Shown: positions 52,904 to 61,183 of the stretch, piece by piece
Numbering within the stretch: the first letter of the stretch is position 1
Layout: the number at the start of each line of letters is the position of its first letter
Assembly: GCF_018860745.1 (NCBI RefSeq)
Contig: NZ_JAHKPY010000012.1
Location: forward strand, 434,001-498,000
DNA length: 64,000 nt
Direction: 5' to 3'
Source: Zobellia uliginosa
GTDB lineage: Bacteria; Bacteroidota; Bacteroidia; Flavobacteriales; Flavobacteriaceae
Notes under the pieces: generated by a model
What the model was told of the DNA's origin: nothing
Database searches by the model: none
What the model saw: the letters and a program-made list of their open reading frames with translations, nothing else
Position numbers and translations under genes: made by a program

Positions 52904-53254
52904 TTATTTTCCTATTTCCCCCAAATGGGTAAATTTAAATCCTTTATCGTACTTGAGGCCATAACCGAAAATACGGTCCATTGCAGCATGCGAAAATAAC
53001 ATAATCCCTGCTAACTGCAATATTGGTTCCGAAAGATACACCCCAATTATATAGATGGCAAGAGCAATGCCCTTATGATGAAAAATATTATAGCATAAAG
53101 CACCCGCTTTGTTTCCCAGAAGATACCCTACCATGCCTATATCCGGAGTTAACAATAACACCAAAAACCACCACCAGGCAAAAGGCAAAAGACTGTAAAG
53201 ATATATTCCCAAGAGAAACATAGCCAATTCTTCAACCTTTAATAAGCTGCTCAT
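52904..53254 (-). CDS. DUF4260 membrane protein
   Basis: The 116-aa protein has four hydrophobic segments and the family residues TPDIGMVGYLLGNKAGALCYNIFHHK and FSHAAMDRIFGYGLKY, matching DUF4260. The His and Asp residues facing the membrane ends could bind metal. Its start overlaps the stop of the cyclase gene by 4 bases, so translation is coupled. Confidence 0.9.
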   Translation of the reverse strand: MSSLLKVEELAMFLLGIYLYSLLPFAWWWFLVLLLTPDIGMVGYLLGNKAGALCYNIFHHKGIALAIYIIGVYLSEPILQLAGIMLFSHAAMDRIFGYGLKYDKGFKFTHLGEIGK

Positions 53255-54018
53255 TTCCGAACGGGTTTATTCTGAATGACTCTGTAAAGTACAGGTCTAC
53301 TAGGGCTAGCGTCATTATCAAAAGGCGCCACTTGCAGATTTAATATATAGGTACCATCTTCAATCGTATTGGCCACGTAGATAAATTCCGTAATTGTAGC
53401 TTGTTTTCTAATTTTACCTCCAAAATTCCAAAATACCTTGTGTGATACTAAGGCACCATTGTCTTTTTCCTTATCTATGGAAGGAAGATCTACCAACAAA
53501 TGCTCTACTCCTTTCTCCACTAAAAACTCCGTAGCCTCTTGCGTTAGATATGGAGGATTGGTATGTGCATACTGGCGTGATTTTTTCTGCCTCATATTGG
53601 GAAGGGTTCGTATGACCACGGCCTCCCTTTTTTTATTACCCAAAGCGTACTTTAGCTGCTTTTTTGAAACAACTAAATCATTATCAAACATTTCCGGGGC
53701 TACGGTAATTACTTCCGCGAGAAAGAAATACTGCTTTAGATTTTTATTGATGGAGTGAAATTCTTCGCTTATATGGCCCACACATTCGGTATGCGTTCCG
53801 TGCGCATGTGGGTTAAAAGAAATATCATTGAAATTAATGGAAGCCCCTTCGGACACCTTACCCACAAAACCTTTTTCCTCGTGAGGTTGAATTGTTGGTG
53901 GATCTACATACCATGCGTTTACATTATCCACACCATTTTTTATAACGATGGATATATCCAAAGGCTTTGTAAGGTCTATAGGGTAATTTTTTGTTCTATG
54001 TTTAATAGTGGCAATCAT
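53251..54018 (-). CDS. cyclase family protein (kynurenine formamidase-like)
   Basis: The 255-aa protein contains the conserved metal-binding motif HAHGTHTECVGH near residues 72-83 (HxGTHxDxxxH with Glu in place of Asp), the hallmark of the cyclase/kynurenine formamidase family, and a C-terminal conserved block. Members hydrolyse cyclic or formylated amides. No tryptophan catabolism gene is nearby, so the substrate is unclear. It is the first gene of a four-gene run (cyclase, DUF4260, DUF4230, Dabb). Confidence 0.87.
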   Translation of the reverse strand: MIATIKHRTKNYPIDLTKPLDISIVIKNGVDNVNAWYVDPPTIQPHEEKGFVGKVSEGASINFNDISFNPHAHGTHTECVGHISEEFHSINKNLKQYFFLAEVITVAPEMFDNDLVVSKKQLKYALGNKKREAVVIRTLPNMRQKKSRQYAHTNPPYLTQEATEFLVEKGVEHLLVDLPSIDKEKDNGALVSHKVFWNFGGKIRKQATITEFIYVANTIEDGTYILNLQVAPFDNDASPSRPVLYRVIQNKPVRK

Positions 54019-54108
54019 AAATTTATTCTGTTTTAGACCTTTTGTTGGGGATTTAAACTACAATGGTCTTTTCTGGCGTGAAATTACTACACACGTTCAT
54101 TTCTGAAT

Positions 54109-55242
54109 CTACTCCAAATTTACCATAAAAAGGTCGGATGCGAGTCCGTCAGCTAAAAAACGACCTTTTTGAGTCGTTAACAAGGTATCACCATCAATAT
54201 AGAGAAAATGATCCTGAAGGTGTTTTTCGGCCTGCATTAAGGCATAATCATAAAAAAAATTACCAAAATCAGATTTAATTTTCGAAAGCGACACGCCCCA
54301 AATGGTACGCAGCCCCGTCATGACATATTCGTTGTAGGTATCCGTAACGGATAAGACTTCCGTTTCCATGGGAAGTTCCCCTTGTTCTATCGCTTTCAAA
54401 TATTTGGGATTGTTATTAATATTCCAACCGCGGCGAACACCATCATAGGAATGTGCAGACGGACCAATACCTATATATTTTTTCTGTTGCCAGTAGGCGG
54501 TATTGTTTCGTGAGAAATAACCAGGTTTCCCAAAATTAGATATCTCATAACTTTCAAAACCAGCGGCTTCCAAGGTTTCTGATAAAATATGGAAATGCGC
54601 CTGAGCTACCTCATCATCAACATTTTTTATCAATCCTTTTTTTATGAAACTGGCAAGTGCCGTTTGCGGCTCTACGGTAAGAGCGTAACTAGAAATATGA
54701 GGAATACCAAAAGAAAGGGCTTTCTGGATGTTTTCACTCCACCGTTCACTGGTCATATCTGGTACACCGTAAATCAAATCGATAGAAATATTATCGAAAT
54801 AAGTGGTGGCTTCTCGAATACAATTTTCTGCTTCAAACGCATTATGTGCCCGGTTCATCAACTTTAAATCTGATTCAAAAAAAGATTGAATACCAATGCT
54901 CAACCGATTGATTGGACTCTCAGAAAGTGCTCTTATTTTTTCCGTGGATAAATCATCCGGATTGGCTTCCAAGGTAATTTCAGGATTATCAGTAACCTTA
55001 TAATTCTTATAAACCTCATCAATAATCGACTGAATTTCTATGGTTTCCAGTACACTAGGCGTTCCACCGCCGAAGTAAATGGTCTCTACCATTTCTTCCT
55101 TAAACTCATCTTTTCGCATCACTAATTCTTTCCGCAAAGCTGCAACCATCGCTTCTTTCTTTCCCATAGATGTCGAAAAATGAAAGTCGCAATAATGACA
55201 AGCTTGCTTGCAAAAAGGAATGTGGATGTAGATGCCGCTCAT
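54109..55242 (-). CDS. hemW: HemW-type radical SAM protein
   Basis: The radical SAM motif CKQACHYCDF (Cys11, 15, 18) sits at the N-terminus, with the YCDFHF variant typical of HemW; the extra residues of true coproporphyrinogen oxidase HemN are absent. The GGGTPSVL motif and a C-terminal HemN-like domain follow in 377 aa. HemW carries heme and inserts it into respiratory enzymes. Its start codon is only 5 bases from the left end of the S23 cassette. Confidence 0.95.
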   Translation of the reverse strand: MSGIYIHIPFCKQACHYCDFHFSTSMGKKEAMVAALRKELVMRKDEFKEEMVETIYFGGGTPSVLETIEIQSIIDEVYKNYKVTDNPEITLEANPDDLSTEKIRALSESPINRLSIGIQSFFESDLKLMNRAHNAFEAENCIREATTYFDNISIDLIYGVPDMTSERWSENIQKALSFGIPHISSYALTVEPQTALASFIKKGLIKNVDDEVAQAHFHILSETLEAAGFESYEISNFGKPGYFSRNNTAYWQQKKYIGIGPSAHSYDGVRRGWNINNNPKYLKAIEQGELPMETEVLSVTDTYNEYVMTGLRTIWGVSLSKIKSDFGNFFYDYALMQAEKHLQDHFLYIDGDTLLTTQKGRFLADGLASDLFMVNLE

Positions 55243-55246
55243 TTTT

Positions 55247-55275
55247 TAGTGTTCAGTGTTCAGTGTTCTATTTTG
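55247..55275. repeat. left terminal inverted repeat with GTGTTCA tandem
   Basis: A 29-base repeat starting TAGTGTTCAGT, in which GTGTTCA occurs almost three times at 55249-55268. The S23 stop codon (55268-55270) lies inside it. Confidence 0.7.
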
Positions 55276-55633
55276 CTCCAAATTTGGCCGGTTTTCGCAT
55301 CATGTATTGAATTAGTTTTCCGACCTCATCGCTTTGTGCTGCGCACTCACTAAAAGTTTTCTCATCAATATATTTACAAGCCAGATCAAATTCTAACCAC
55401 GTTTGTGTTTCTGAATTTTCTGCATCACTATCTGTCAACTTACTAATAAAATGTCTGGGATATAGTCGCTTACGATATGCTTCTGCTACATTAGCACTTA
55501 CACTCCGTGAAGATCTTCTAATTTGATCAGTTAGAGCATAAGTTTCAGTTTTAGGAAATGCTTTCGATATCTCAAAAATTCGCATTGCTAAAGCAAACGA
55601 CTTTTTATAAGCCAATAAATCTTGAAATCTCAT
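55268..55633 (-). CDS. S23 four-helix-bundle protein (23S rRNA IVP type)
   Basis: The 121-aa all-helical protein matches the S23/TIGR02436 family: LLAYKKSFALAMRIFEISKAFP, then ALTDQIRRSSRSVSANVAEAYRK, and a helical C-terminus. Such genes were first found as intervening sequences in 23S rRNA genes; here it is free-standing. The related Avd protein assists diversity-generating retroelements, but no reverse transcriptase is present. Both ends of the gene are within an inverted-repeat-bounded unit. Confidence 0.9.
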   Translation of the reverse strand: MRFQDLLAYKKSFALAMRIFEISKAFPKTETYALTDQIRRSSRSVSANVAEAYRKRLYPRHFISKLTDSDAENSETQTWLEFDLACKYIDEKTFSECAAQSDEVGKLIQYMMRKPAKFGAK

Positions 55634-55664
55634 ATTAATCTATTCTACAAATAATTTCAATTAC

Positions 55665-55693
55665 CAAAACTGAATACTGCCAACTGAACACTA
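55665..55693. repeat. right terminal inverted repeat
   Basis: Its complement starts TAGTGTTCAGT like the left end and agrees with it at 23 of 29 positions. It is 17 bases from the ruvC stop. Confidence 0.65.
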
Positions 55694-55710
55694 ATTACAT
55701 AACCAACAGC

Positions 55711-56265
55711 CTACTTCTTCACCCTTTTCGCATTCTGTTTTACAAAAGCGTCCCAACCTGAGTAGCTTTTACCTACCTCTACTCTGCCTTCGTTATAAAA
55801 ATGACACACTGCAGCAGCAAGACCATCTGTACTATCTAGGTTTTTAGGTAAGGTTTTTAGTCCCAATACACTTTGTAGCATCTTCGCCACTTGTTCTTTA
55901 CTGGCATTACCGTTACCGGTTATGGCCATTTTTATTTTTTTGGGTAAGTATTCCGTAATGGGAATTTCTCGTGAGAGTCCGGCCGCCATGGCTACCCCTT
56001 GTGCACGACCCAGTTTTAGCATAGACTGTACGTTCTTCCCAAAAAACGGTGCTTCTATGGCAATTTCATCTGGGTTGTACGTGTCAATAAGTTCTATGGT
56101 ACGTTCAAAAATGAGTTTTAACTTTACGTAGTGGTCATTATATTTTTTGAGCATCAATTCATTCATCTGAATGAACTCCATTTTCTTGCCTACCACTTTT
56201 ATTAGACCGAAGCCCATTATGGTAGTTCCGGGGTCAATACCGAGTATGATTTTTTCTGTAGCCAA
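55711..56265 (-). CDS. ruvC: Holliday junction endonuclease RuvC
   Basis: RuvC cuts Holliday junctions with RuvAB. The RNase H-like fold residues are visible: GIDPGTTIMGFG with catalytic Asp11, EIAIEAPFFGKN near 67, and the C-terminal DSTDGLAAAVCHFY with the last acidic pair. The length of 184 aa is normal. It follows the lipoprotein gene by 10 bases. The S23 cassette lies directly downstream. Confidence 0.96.
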   Translation of the reverse strand: MATEKIILGIDPGTTIMGFGLIKVVGKKMEFIQMNELMLKKYNDHYVKLKLIFERTIELIDTYNPDEIAIEAPFFGKNVQSMLKLGRAQGVAMAAGLSREIPITEYLPKKIKMAITGNGNASKEQVAKMLQSVLGLKTLPKNLDSTDGLAAAVCHFYNEGRVEVGKSYSGWDAFVKQNAKRVKK

Positions 56266-56275
56266 ATGTTGTATT

Positions 56276-56746
56276 TTATTGGAGTACTATGGGAATTCTA
56301 AATTTTGCCCTTACCGGAATACCTCGTTTTAAAGCAGGTTCAATCTTAGGCAAACCGTTTAGGCTATTTTTAATGTGCTTGTCAAAATTGGGAAGCTGGG
56401 TTTCCGTTACACTTCCCTTATCGATATTTAAAAGAGAAATAGCTCCTGAAGCCTCCATTAAAAAGTCGACAAAAATAGTATCCTTTATTGCTCCCTGAAC
56501 CACAAAATCCGATTCTTCCAATGTTTTTGAAAAGTGCTTCATAAGGGAAGTCATAAAGCATTGTTTTTGCTCCTGTTTGGAAGCTGTTTCGTCACAATCG
56601 GTAAAAAGTGGATATTGGTCCACATCTTCCCAATCGATACTCAATATCTCTTTATTGACCAATTCTTGAGTTTTCTTTTCCCTTGAAGCCGACGTATTAC
56701 ATGCGGTCAGCAAGAACAGAAAACATAAGATTGTGAGGTTTCGCAT
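56276..56746 (-). CDS. lipoprotein with TonB-C-like domain
   Basis: A lipobox (LLTAC, Cys16) and 156 aa. The YPLFTDCDETASKQEQKQCFM segment resembles the FPGCENATDQRACFQKSM segment of the M56 protein at 58018-59430, followed in both by a domain ending in PVRAKFRIPIVL or PFSIPITFKL. This is the TonB C-terminal-like fold common in Bacteroidota envelope proteins. There is no transmembrane helix or TonB box, so it cannot act as a normal TonB. Role unknown. Confidence 0.75.
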   Translation of the reverse strand: MRNLTILCFLFLLTACNTSASREKKTQELVNKEILSIDWEDVDQYPLFTDCDETASKQEQKQCFMTSLMKHFSKTLEESDFVVQGAIKDTIFVDFLMEASGAISLLNIDKGSVTETQLPNFDKHIKNSLNGLPKIEPALKRGIPVRAKFRIPIVLQ

Positions 56747-56874
56747 TGCCCTAAATTCTAGGCGGAAATTACGATTTTTTGTGGAGGTTTGTGCTATGAA
56801 TCACTATTCACGAAAGGAAAATACCCCAAAAAAGCAGTTTTCAATAAGAAAATGTAATTTAAAAACGGGAGTGG

Positions 56875-58014
56875 TTATTTTACATCATAATGGATTTCCT
56901 CTTTTAATTCAGAAATACGCTTTTTTACCATTTTGGACATATAGTCATTTTTATCACCAAAGCTCTCGTCAAATTTTTCATAATACGTTAATTTAATTTT
57001 GGGGTCTTTGTAATACTGATCAGCTACTGTACACACATTATGATAGACCAGAGCGTCATTCGGATCTTCTTGATGTGCCAATTTGTAGTATTTCAAAGCC
57101 TTTTTCATATCTCCTTTGTTTCTTGCGATTCCCGCCAAGGATATATACTCATGCAGCAAAAATGGTTTTTGTACTGCAATAGACTCTTGAATATAGTATT
57201 GCGCACTATCTATCTGTTTATCTTTCCAAAATACATGCCCTAAATTAAAATAAGCCTCCGAATTTTCATCATTTAATTCCAAAACCTTTTTATAGTTGAT
57301 TTTTGCCTTTTCAAACTCCCAATCCTTGAAATAGCAATAAGCCAGTTTCTCATAGATATACTCTTTGTGTTCGCCCAGTTCAATTAACTTCTCAAAGTAG
57401 AAAATAGCTTTAACATACTCATCATTATTATAATAGGTCAGCGCCTTTAAATTTATTAGTGCCACATCATTTTCATAAAATCGGAGCCCACGGTCAATGA
57501 ACGTTAAAGCAGAATCTTTCTCTCGTTGCCCTACATAATACTTACTCAATTGAAACAAACTTCTTAAATGGGTACTATCTGTTGCTGTGGCATTTTTATA
57601 AGAGACTATACTTTTCTCAACATTCTTTTGTTCACGAAAGGTCTCTCCTAAATAATAATGATACTCTGGGTTGTCATTTGCAACTTTGGTCAACTCTAAA
57701 AAAAGACTTTTTGCATTTTTAAAATCCTTGGTCTTCAGAAAGAGTTTCCCCAATTCAAATTTTGCTATTTGTAACGTCGTTTCTTTAGAAAGCACATTTT
57801 GGTATTGCGCTATGGCTTTTTCATAATTGCCAATAGCGTTATAGGCCCTTGCAATCTGTAAAGTAGAAGTAATGGAACCATCTTCCGCATAATGGTTAAT
57901 AGCCTTAATGTAGTTACCTGTAGCGTAGAGACTATCCGCCACTTTGGAATTTGCTATTTGACCATCCGCCTTAGTATAGCATACAAATAAAAAAATAAAC
58001 AATAGGGCTCTCAA
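56875..58014 (-). CDS. exported TPR protein
   Basis: A signal peptide (MRALLFIFLFVCYTKADGQ) is followed by about ten tetratricopeptide repeats of 34 residues over residues 25-370, with typical YN-IGNYEKAIAQYQ and YFNLGHVFWKDKQIDSA cores. TPR arrays bind partner proteins, and the product acts in the periplasm or at the envelope. It lies 3 bases downstream of the M56 gene of BlaI/M56 locus 2, so the three genes form one operon. Confidence 0.9.
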   Translation of the reverse strand: MRALLFIFLFVCYTKADGQIANSKVADSLYATGNYIKAINHYAEDGSITSTLQIARAYNAIGNYEKAIAQYQNVLSKETTLQIAKFELGKLFLKTKDFKNAKSLFLELTKVANDNPEYHYYLGETFREQKNVEKSIVSYKNATATDSTHLRSLFQLSKYYVGQREKDSALTFIDRGLRFYENDVALINLKALTYYNNDEYVKAIFYFEKLIELGEHKEYIYEKLAYCYFKDWEFEKAKINYKKVLELNDENSEAYFNLGHVFWKDKQIDSAQYYIQESIAVQKPFLLHEYISLAGIARNKGDMKKALKYYKLAHQEDPNDALVYHNVCTVADQYYKDPKIKLTYYEKFDESFGDKNDYMSKMVKKRISELKEEIHYDVK

Positions 58015-58017
58015 AAT

Positions 58018-59430
58018 TTATCTAAGTTTGAAAGTAATAGGTATTGAAAATGGAACACTTACGACTTTACCTTTTTGTGTCCCAGGTTTCATTTGGGGTA
58101 GTCGGGCAATAATATTAACAACCTCATTTTCCAGCAACTTATGTGGGCCTCGTGTTCGAACATTAGCAATATTACCAGTACTATCAATTGTAAAAAGTAC
58201 ATTAACTCGGCCTTGTATTCCTTGTTCTTGTGCTTCTTCTGGGTATTTAAAGTATTCACCAATATGCTTTTGCATACTTTTCTGAAAACAAGCCCTCTGA
58301 TCCGTTGCATTTTCACAACCGGGAAAAACAGGAACTTGTTCTACGACTGCAAAAGGCACGGCCACACCTTCATAATCAGCATTCACTCCTGTGGTAACCG
58401 TCCAACCGTTTACAGTTTTCGCATTTTTATTGGCTTGTGAAGCCACTACATTTGTCATTTTTAATATTTCTTGTAGCTCGTTTTCTGTTAAACTATCCTT
58501 TGACATAAGCTCTTGATTCAAGTTTATTAATCTTTCCTCAAGCGAATTACTATTTTCAGAAGATTCTCCTGAATTAACATTTTGCTCACACGAAGTATAA
58601 AACAACATGCCCAAAACCAAGGGCACCAATGCCAAATATTTTAATTTGAAAACCGATTTTGATTGTGATTTTTGTAACATGACGATTCGTTTTTTGATTA
58701 ATGATGATTTAAAAAAGTGATTGATGAACGATATATTTTGTGTTTGGAAAACTTGTGACAACAACAATTGATATTGTTCGTTTTTATTGCTCTTTGCCAC
58801 TTTTGCATCGGCGATGAACTCGTGCAATTCTGAAATTCTATTTTGATACACATAGACCAGCGGATTAAACCAACCTATAATACGCATCAACTCAAAAAAG
58901 AGGAGGTCCCAAGAATGACCTTGTTTAATATGAACCAACTCATGCGCTATGATACTTTTATAATCGCTTTTCGGAACTTTATCCCCTATAAAAACAGACT
59001 TGAAAAAGGAGAAGGCAATAGTACTATCTGAAACCATAATACGGGTAAACTCCTTGAAATTTAACTTTTCACCCTTAGATTTTAGAAGATTTAGTTGACG
59101 TAGTTTAAGGGCAAACAATATAAGTGCAACACCCACACCAACTGCAAATACCAGTATCTGCCATGATACATCAAACCCTGAATCTTCTTGAGAACTTACA
59201 ACAACAGCATTGTTTAACTCCCATAAATATTCTTGGTATTCAATATAAGACTGATCAACTTTGGTCTTAAAAGCTTCAATTTTTATCAAAGGCAAAACGA
59301 GTGATAACAGAAACGTGCTCAAAAGATAAAAGCGGTTCCATTGAAAGAAGGTTTCTCGTTTTAAGAAAAAATCATAGATAACAAGAAAAACCAGTTGAAA
59401 AGCGATGCATTCTAAAACGTATTGTACCAT
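58018..59430 (-). CDS. M56 (BlaR1-like) metallopeptidase with TonB-like C-terminus (locus 2)
   Basis: The 470-aa protein has two N-terminal helices, then a further helix, a zinc protease motif HELVH at 163-167, and a last helix (about 270-290, LALVPLVLGMLFYTSC). The periplasmic part contains a TonB-C-like domain with FPGCENATDQRACF and INV-type strands ending PFSIPITFKLR. It is expected to sense an envelope signal and cleave or release the BlaI-type repressor whose stop codon overlaps its start by one base. Confidence 0.9.
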   Translation of the reverse strand: MVQYVLECIAFQLVFLVIYDFFLKRETFFQWNRFYLLSTFLLSLVLPLIKIEAFKTKVDQSYIEYQEYLWELNNAVVVSSQEDSGFDVSWQILVFAVGVGVALILFALKLRQLNLLKSKGEKLNFKEFTRIMVSDSTIAFSFFKSVFIGDKVPKSDYKSIIAHELVHIKQGHSWDLLFFELMRIIGWFNPLVYVYQNRISELHEFIADAKVAKSNKNEQYQLLLSQVFQTQNISFINHFFKSSLIKKRIVMLQKSQSKSVFKLKYLALVPLVLGMLFYTSCEQNVNSGESSENSNSLEERLINLNQELMSKDSLTENELQEILKMTNVVASQANKNAKTVNGWTVTTGVNADYEGVAVPFAVVEQVPVFPGCENATDQRACFQKSMQKHIGEYFKYPEEAQEQGIQGRVNVLFTIDSTGNIANVRTRGPHKLLENEVVNIIARLPQMKPGTQKGKVVSVPFSIPITFKLR

Positions 59431-59789
59431 TATTCATCCTTTTTAATATCCTTTAAAATAGACTCCAATTCCGTTAGGCTCATATCGTTCTTTTTCATAA
59501 AGAAGGAAACCATACTTTTAAATGAACCTTGAAAATAGCCATCCACTAGTTTATTGATACTCTGATTGCTATAATCGGATTTCTTTACAATAGGAAAATA
59601 GAGATACCCCTTACCCTCTTTCTCATGATCAACAAAACCTTTACTTTCTAAAATTCTAACAATAGTAGACACGGTATTATATGCCGGTTTTGGTTCTGGT
59701 AACTGCTCTATAATAGTGGCAACATTGCATTTTTCCAATTGCCATAATTGCTGCATTACCTCTTCTTCCGCTTTCGTCAACTGCTTCAT
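59430..59789 (-). CDS. BlaI/MecI/CopY family repressor (locus 2)
   Basis: The 119-aa winged-helix protein has the family N-terminus LTKAEEEVMQQLWQL, recognition helix YNTVSTIVRILESKG near 36-50 and a HEKEGKGYLYFP wing. The recognition helix differs from that of the locus 1 repressor, and the upstream palindromes differ too. It starts an operon with the M56 and TPR genes. Confidence 0.93.
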   Translation of the reverse strand: MKQLTKAEEEVMQQLWQLEKCNVATIIEQLPEPKPAYNTVSTIVRILESKGFVDHEKEGKGYLYFPIVKKSDYSNQSINKLVDGYFQGSFKSMVSFFMKKNDMSLTELESILKDIKKDE

Positions 59790-59791
59790 TC

Positions 59792-59841
59792 AACTAATTA
59801 TTTAGTTTGTTCTTTAAGCAAATATAACTAAAATTTTAGTT
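59792..59841 (-). promoter_or_regulatory. two BlaI-type operators and promoter of locus 2
   Basis: AACTAATTATTTAGTT (59792-59807) and AACTAAAATTTTAGTT (59826-59841), the latter a perfect 16-bp palindrome, share AACTAA-N4-TTAGTT. Centres are 34 bases apart. A perfect -7 box TATATTTG (minus strand, 59819-59826) lies between them, so occupation would repress. The half-site differs from TCTA-type sites of locus 1. Confidence 0.78.
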
Positions 59842-59948
59842 TAAAAATTGATCAACTGATAGTCAGTATAGATTAAAACGCAATTTCATTTCTAGAGAAG
59901 AACCTGTAACAAAATGTAATTATCTTCGTCCCATAGAAAATTGATAGA

Positions 59949-60464
59949 ATGGATATTGTTTTGCTCGTTTTGGGTTTTGTTTTTATGCTCGTTGGTATTT
60001 TTGGCAGCTTCTTACCCATACTCCCTGGCCCACCAATTAGCTGGGTAGGACTATTATTACTACATCTTACGAAAGCAATACCGCAAGATTGGGTATTCTT
60101 AGGGATAACTGCAGCGCTAGCGCTTCTTGTTTTTGGATTGGATTATGTGATACCTGCTATAGGAACCAAAAAATTTGGGGGTACAAAATATGGGGTTATT
60201 GGCACCACATTAGGACTTTTAGTGGCACTATTCTTTCCTGTTTTAGGCCCTTTTGGCATCATAATTTGGCCTTTTGTAGGGGCGTTAGTGGGTGAACTAT
60301 TGAATAAAGCAGATGGGAAAACCGCTACGAAAGCAGCATTTGGGAGCTTTTTAGGCTTTCTTACCGGCACGTTTATGAAGTTTTTGATTGCAGTAATCTT
60401 TCTTGGCCTGTTCATTTCCAAGGCCTGGAATTACAAAGCTGAATTATTTCCTTTTCTAAATTAA
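59949..60464 (+). CDS. DUF456 membrane protein
   Basis: This 171-aa protein consists almost entirely of membrane helices with Gly-zipper-like runs (GTTLGLLVALFFPVLGPFG, GALVGELL, GSFLGFLTGTFMKF). The start VLGFVFMLVGIFGSFLPILPGPP is the DUF456 hallmark. The function of the family is unknown. It is divergent from BlaI/M56 locus 2 and monocistronic. Confidence 0.93.
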   Translation: MDIVLLVLGFVFMLVGIFGSFLPILPGPPISWVGLLLLHLTKAIPQDWVFLGITAALALLVFGLDYVIPAIGTKKFGGTKYGVIGTTLGLLVALFFPVLGPFGIIIWPFVGALVGELLNKADGKTATKAAFGSFLGFLTGTFMKFLIAVIFLGLFISKAWNYKAELFPFLN

Positions 60465-60481
60465 TTCAGTCAGTATTAATA

Positions 60482-60509
60482 CAAAAAAACCTTGCTCAAA
60501 GAGCAAGGT
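60482..60509 (-). terminator. terminator of the nitroreductase gene
   Basis: ACCTTGCTC (60489-60497) pairs with GAGCAAGGT (60501-60509) around 3 bases; the minus strand runs into seven T residues. Confidence 0.9.
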
Positions 60510-60545
60510 CGTGTATTGAGTATGCACAAAATTTTAATCCAAATA

Positions 60546-61100
60546 CTAATCCATCCAAACTACTTTATCCGCAGTAGGAGTCCGCTCCCCTTCAGGAATA
60601 GGTTCATCTGTATAGCCCATGTAAAAAAAGCCTAAACAGGCTTCGCCGTTATTCATCTCAAAGAAATCGTGCATGTGCTTTACAAGTCCGGGAGAGCTCC
60701 AATAAGAACCTATGCCCATTTCCGTACAACACAACCACATGTTCTGAACGGCCATTGCCGTAGCAGCTACTTCTTCCCATTCAGGAACGCTTTGTGATGG
60801 GTCTCTTTGCATACAAATAGCAATAACTGCCCCTGCACGTTTAGGGTTTTCAATCAGTTTTTTAGCTTTGAATTCTTTTGGATTAGGGTCATTTTCCAAA
60901 TATTTTAACGAAAGGAAAAGTCCTAATTTCTCTTGAGATTCGCCCTGTAGTACACGAAATCGCCAAGGTTCCGTTTTCTTATGTGTAGGCGCCCAATTGG
61001 CAGCTTCCAATATTTTTTCTATATCCGCTTTTGCAATGGGTTTATTATTATACTGTGCTGGAAAAACCGAACGTCTATTTTTTATTAAATCAAAAATCAT
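60546..61100 (-). CDS. nitroreductase family protein
   Basis: The 184-aa FMN-binding protein begins with LIKNRRSVFPAQY, the FMN-phosphate contact (RRS), has WAPTHKKTEPWRFRVL near 36-51, the conserved MGIGSYWSSP segment near 127-136 and GFFYMGYTDE near 157-166. It probably reduces nitro or quinone compounds with NAD(P)H as a dimer. It is short, like YdjA-type enzymes. The natural substrate is not evident. Confidence 0.94.
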   Translation of the reverse strand: MIFDLIKNRRSVFPAQYNNKPIAKADIEKILEAANWAPTHKKTEPWRFRVLQGESQEKLGLFLSLKYLENDPNPKEFKAKKLIENPKRAGAVIAICMQRDPSQSVPEWEEVAATAMAVQNMWLCCTEMGIGSYWSSPGLVKHMHDFFEMNNGEACLGFFYMGYTDEPIPEGERTPTADKVVWMD

Positions 61101-61119
61101 TTGTTTCTTTTTCTTTTCC

Positions 61120-61127
61120 CAAAAGTA
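61120..61127 (-). promoter_or_regulatory. -7 box of the nitroreductase
   Basis: The minus strand reads TACTTTTG, a perfect TAnnTTTG, 19 bases before the ATG. Confidence 0.45.
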
Positions 61128-61183
61128 CCTATAAACCCTTAGGGAAGCATGGGCTTTAGCAAAAAGATAACAGCTATAAGATA

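Larger units (their letters stand above)
55247..55693. mobile_element. 447-bp inverted-repeat-bounded cassette carrying only an S23 gene
   Basis: The ends 55247-55275 and 55665-55693 are inverted repeats of 29 bases matching at 23 positions, beginning TAGTGTTCAGT and ending TTTTG on each inner side. The cassette contains a single four-helix-bundle gene and separates ruvC from hemW. The left repeat also holds three copies of GTGTTCA in tandem. No target site duplication was seen. It looks like a non-autonomous mobile unit. Confidence 0.6.
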
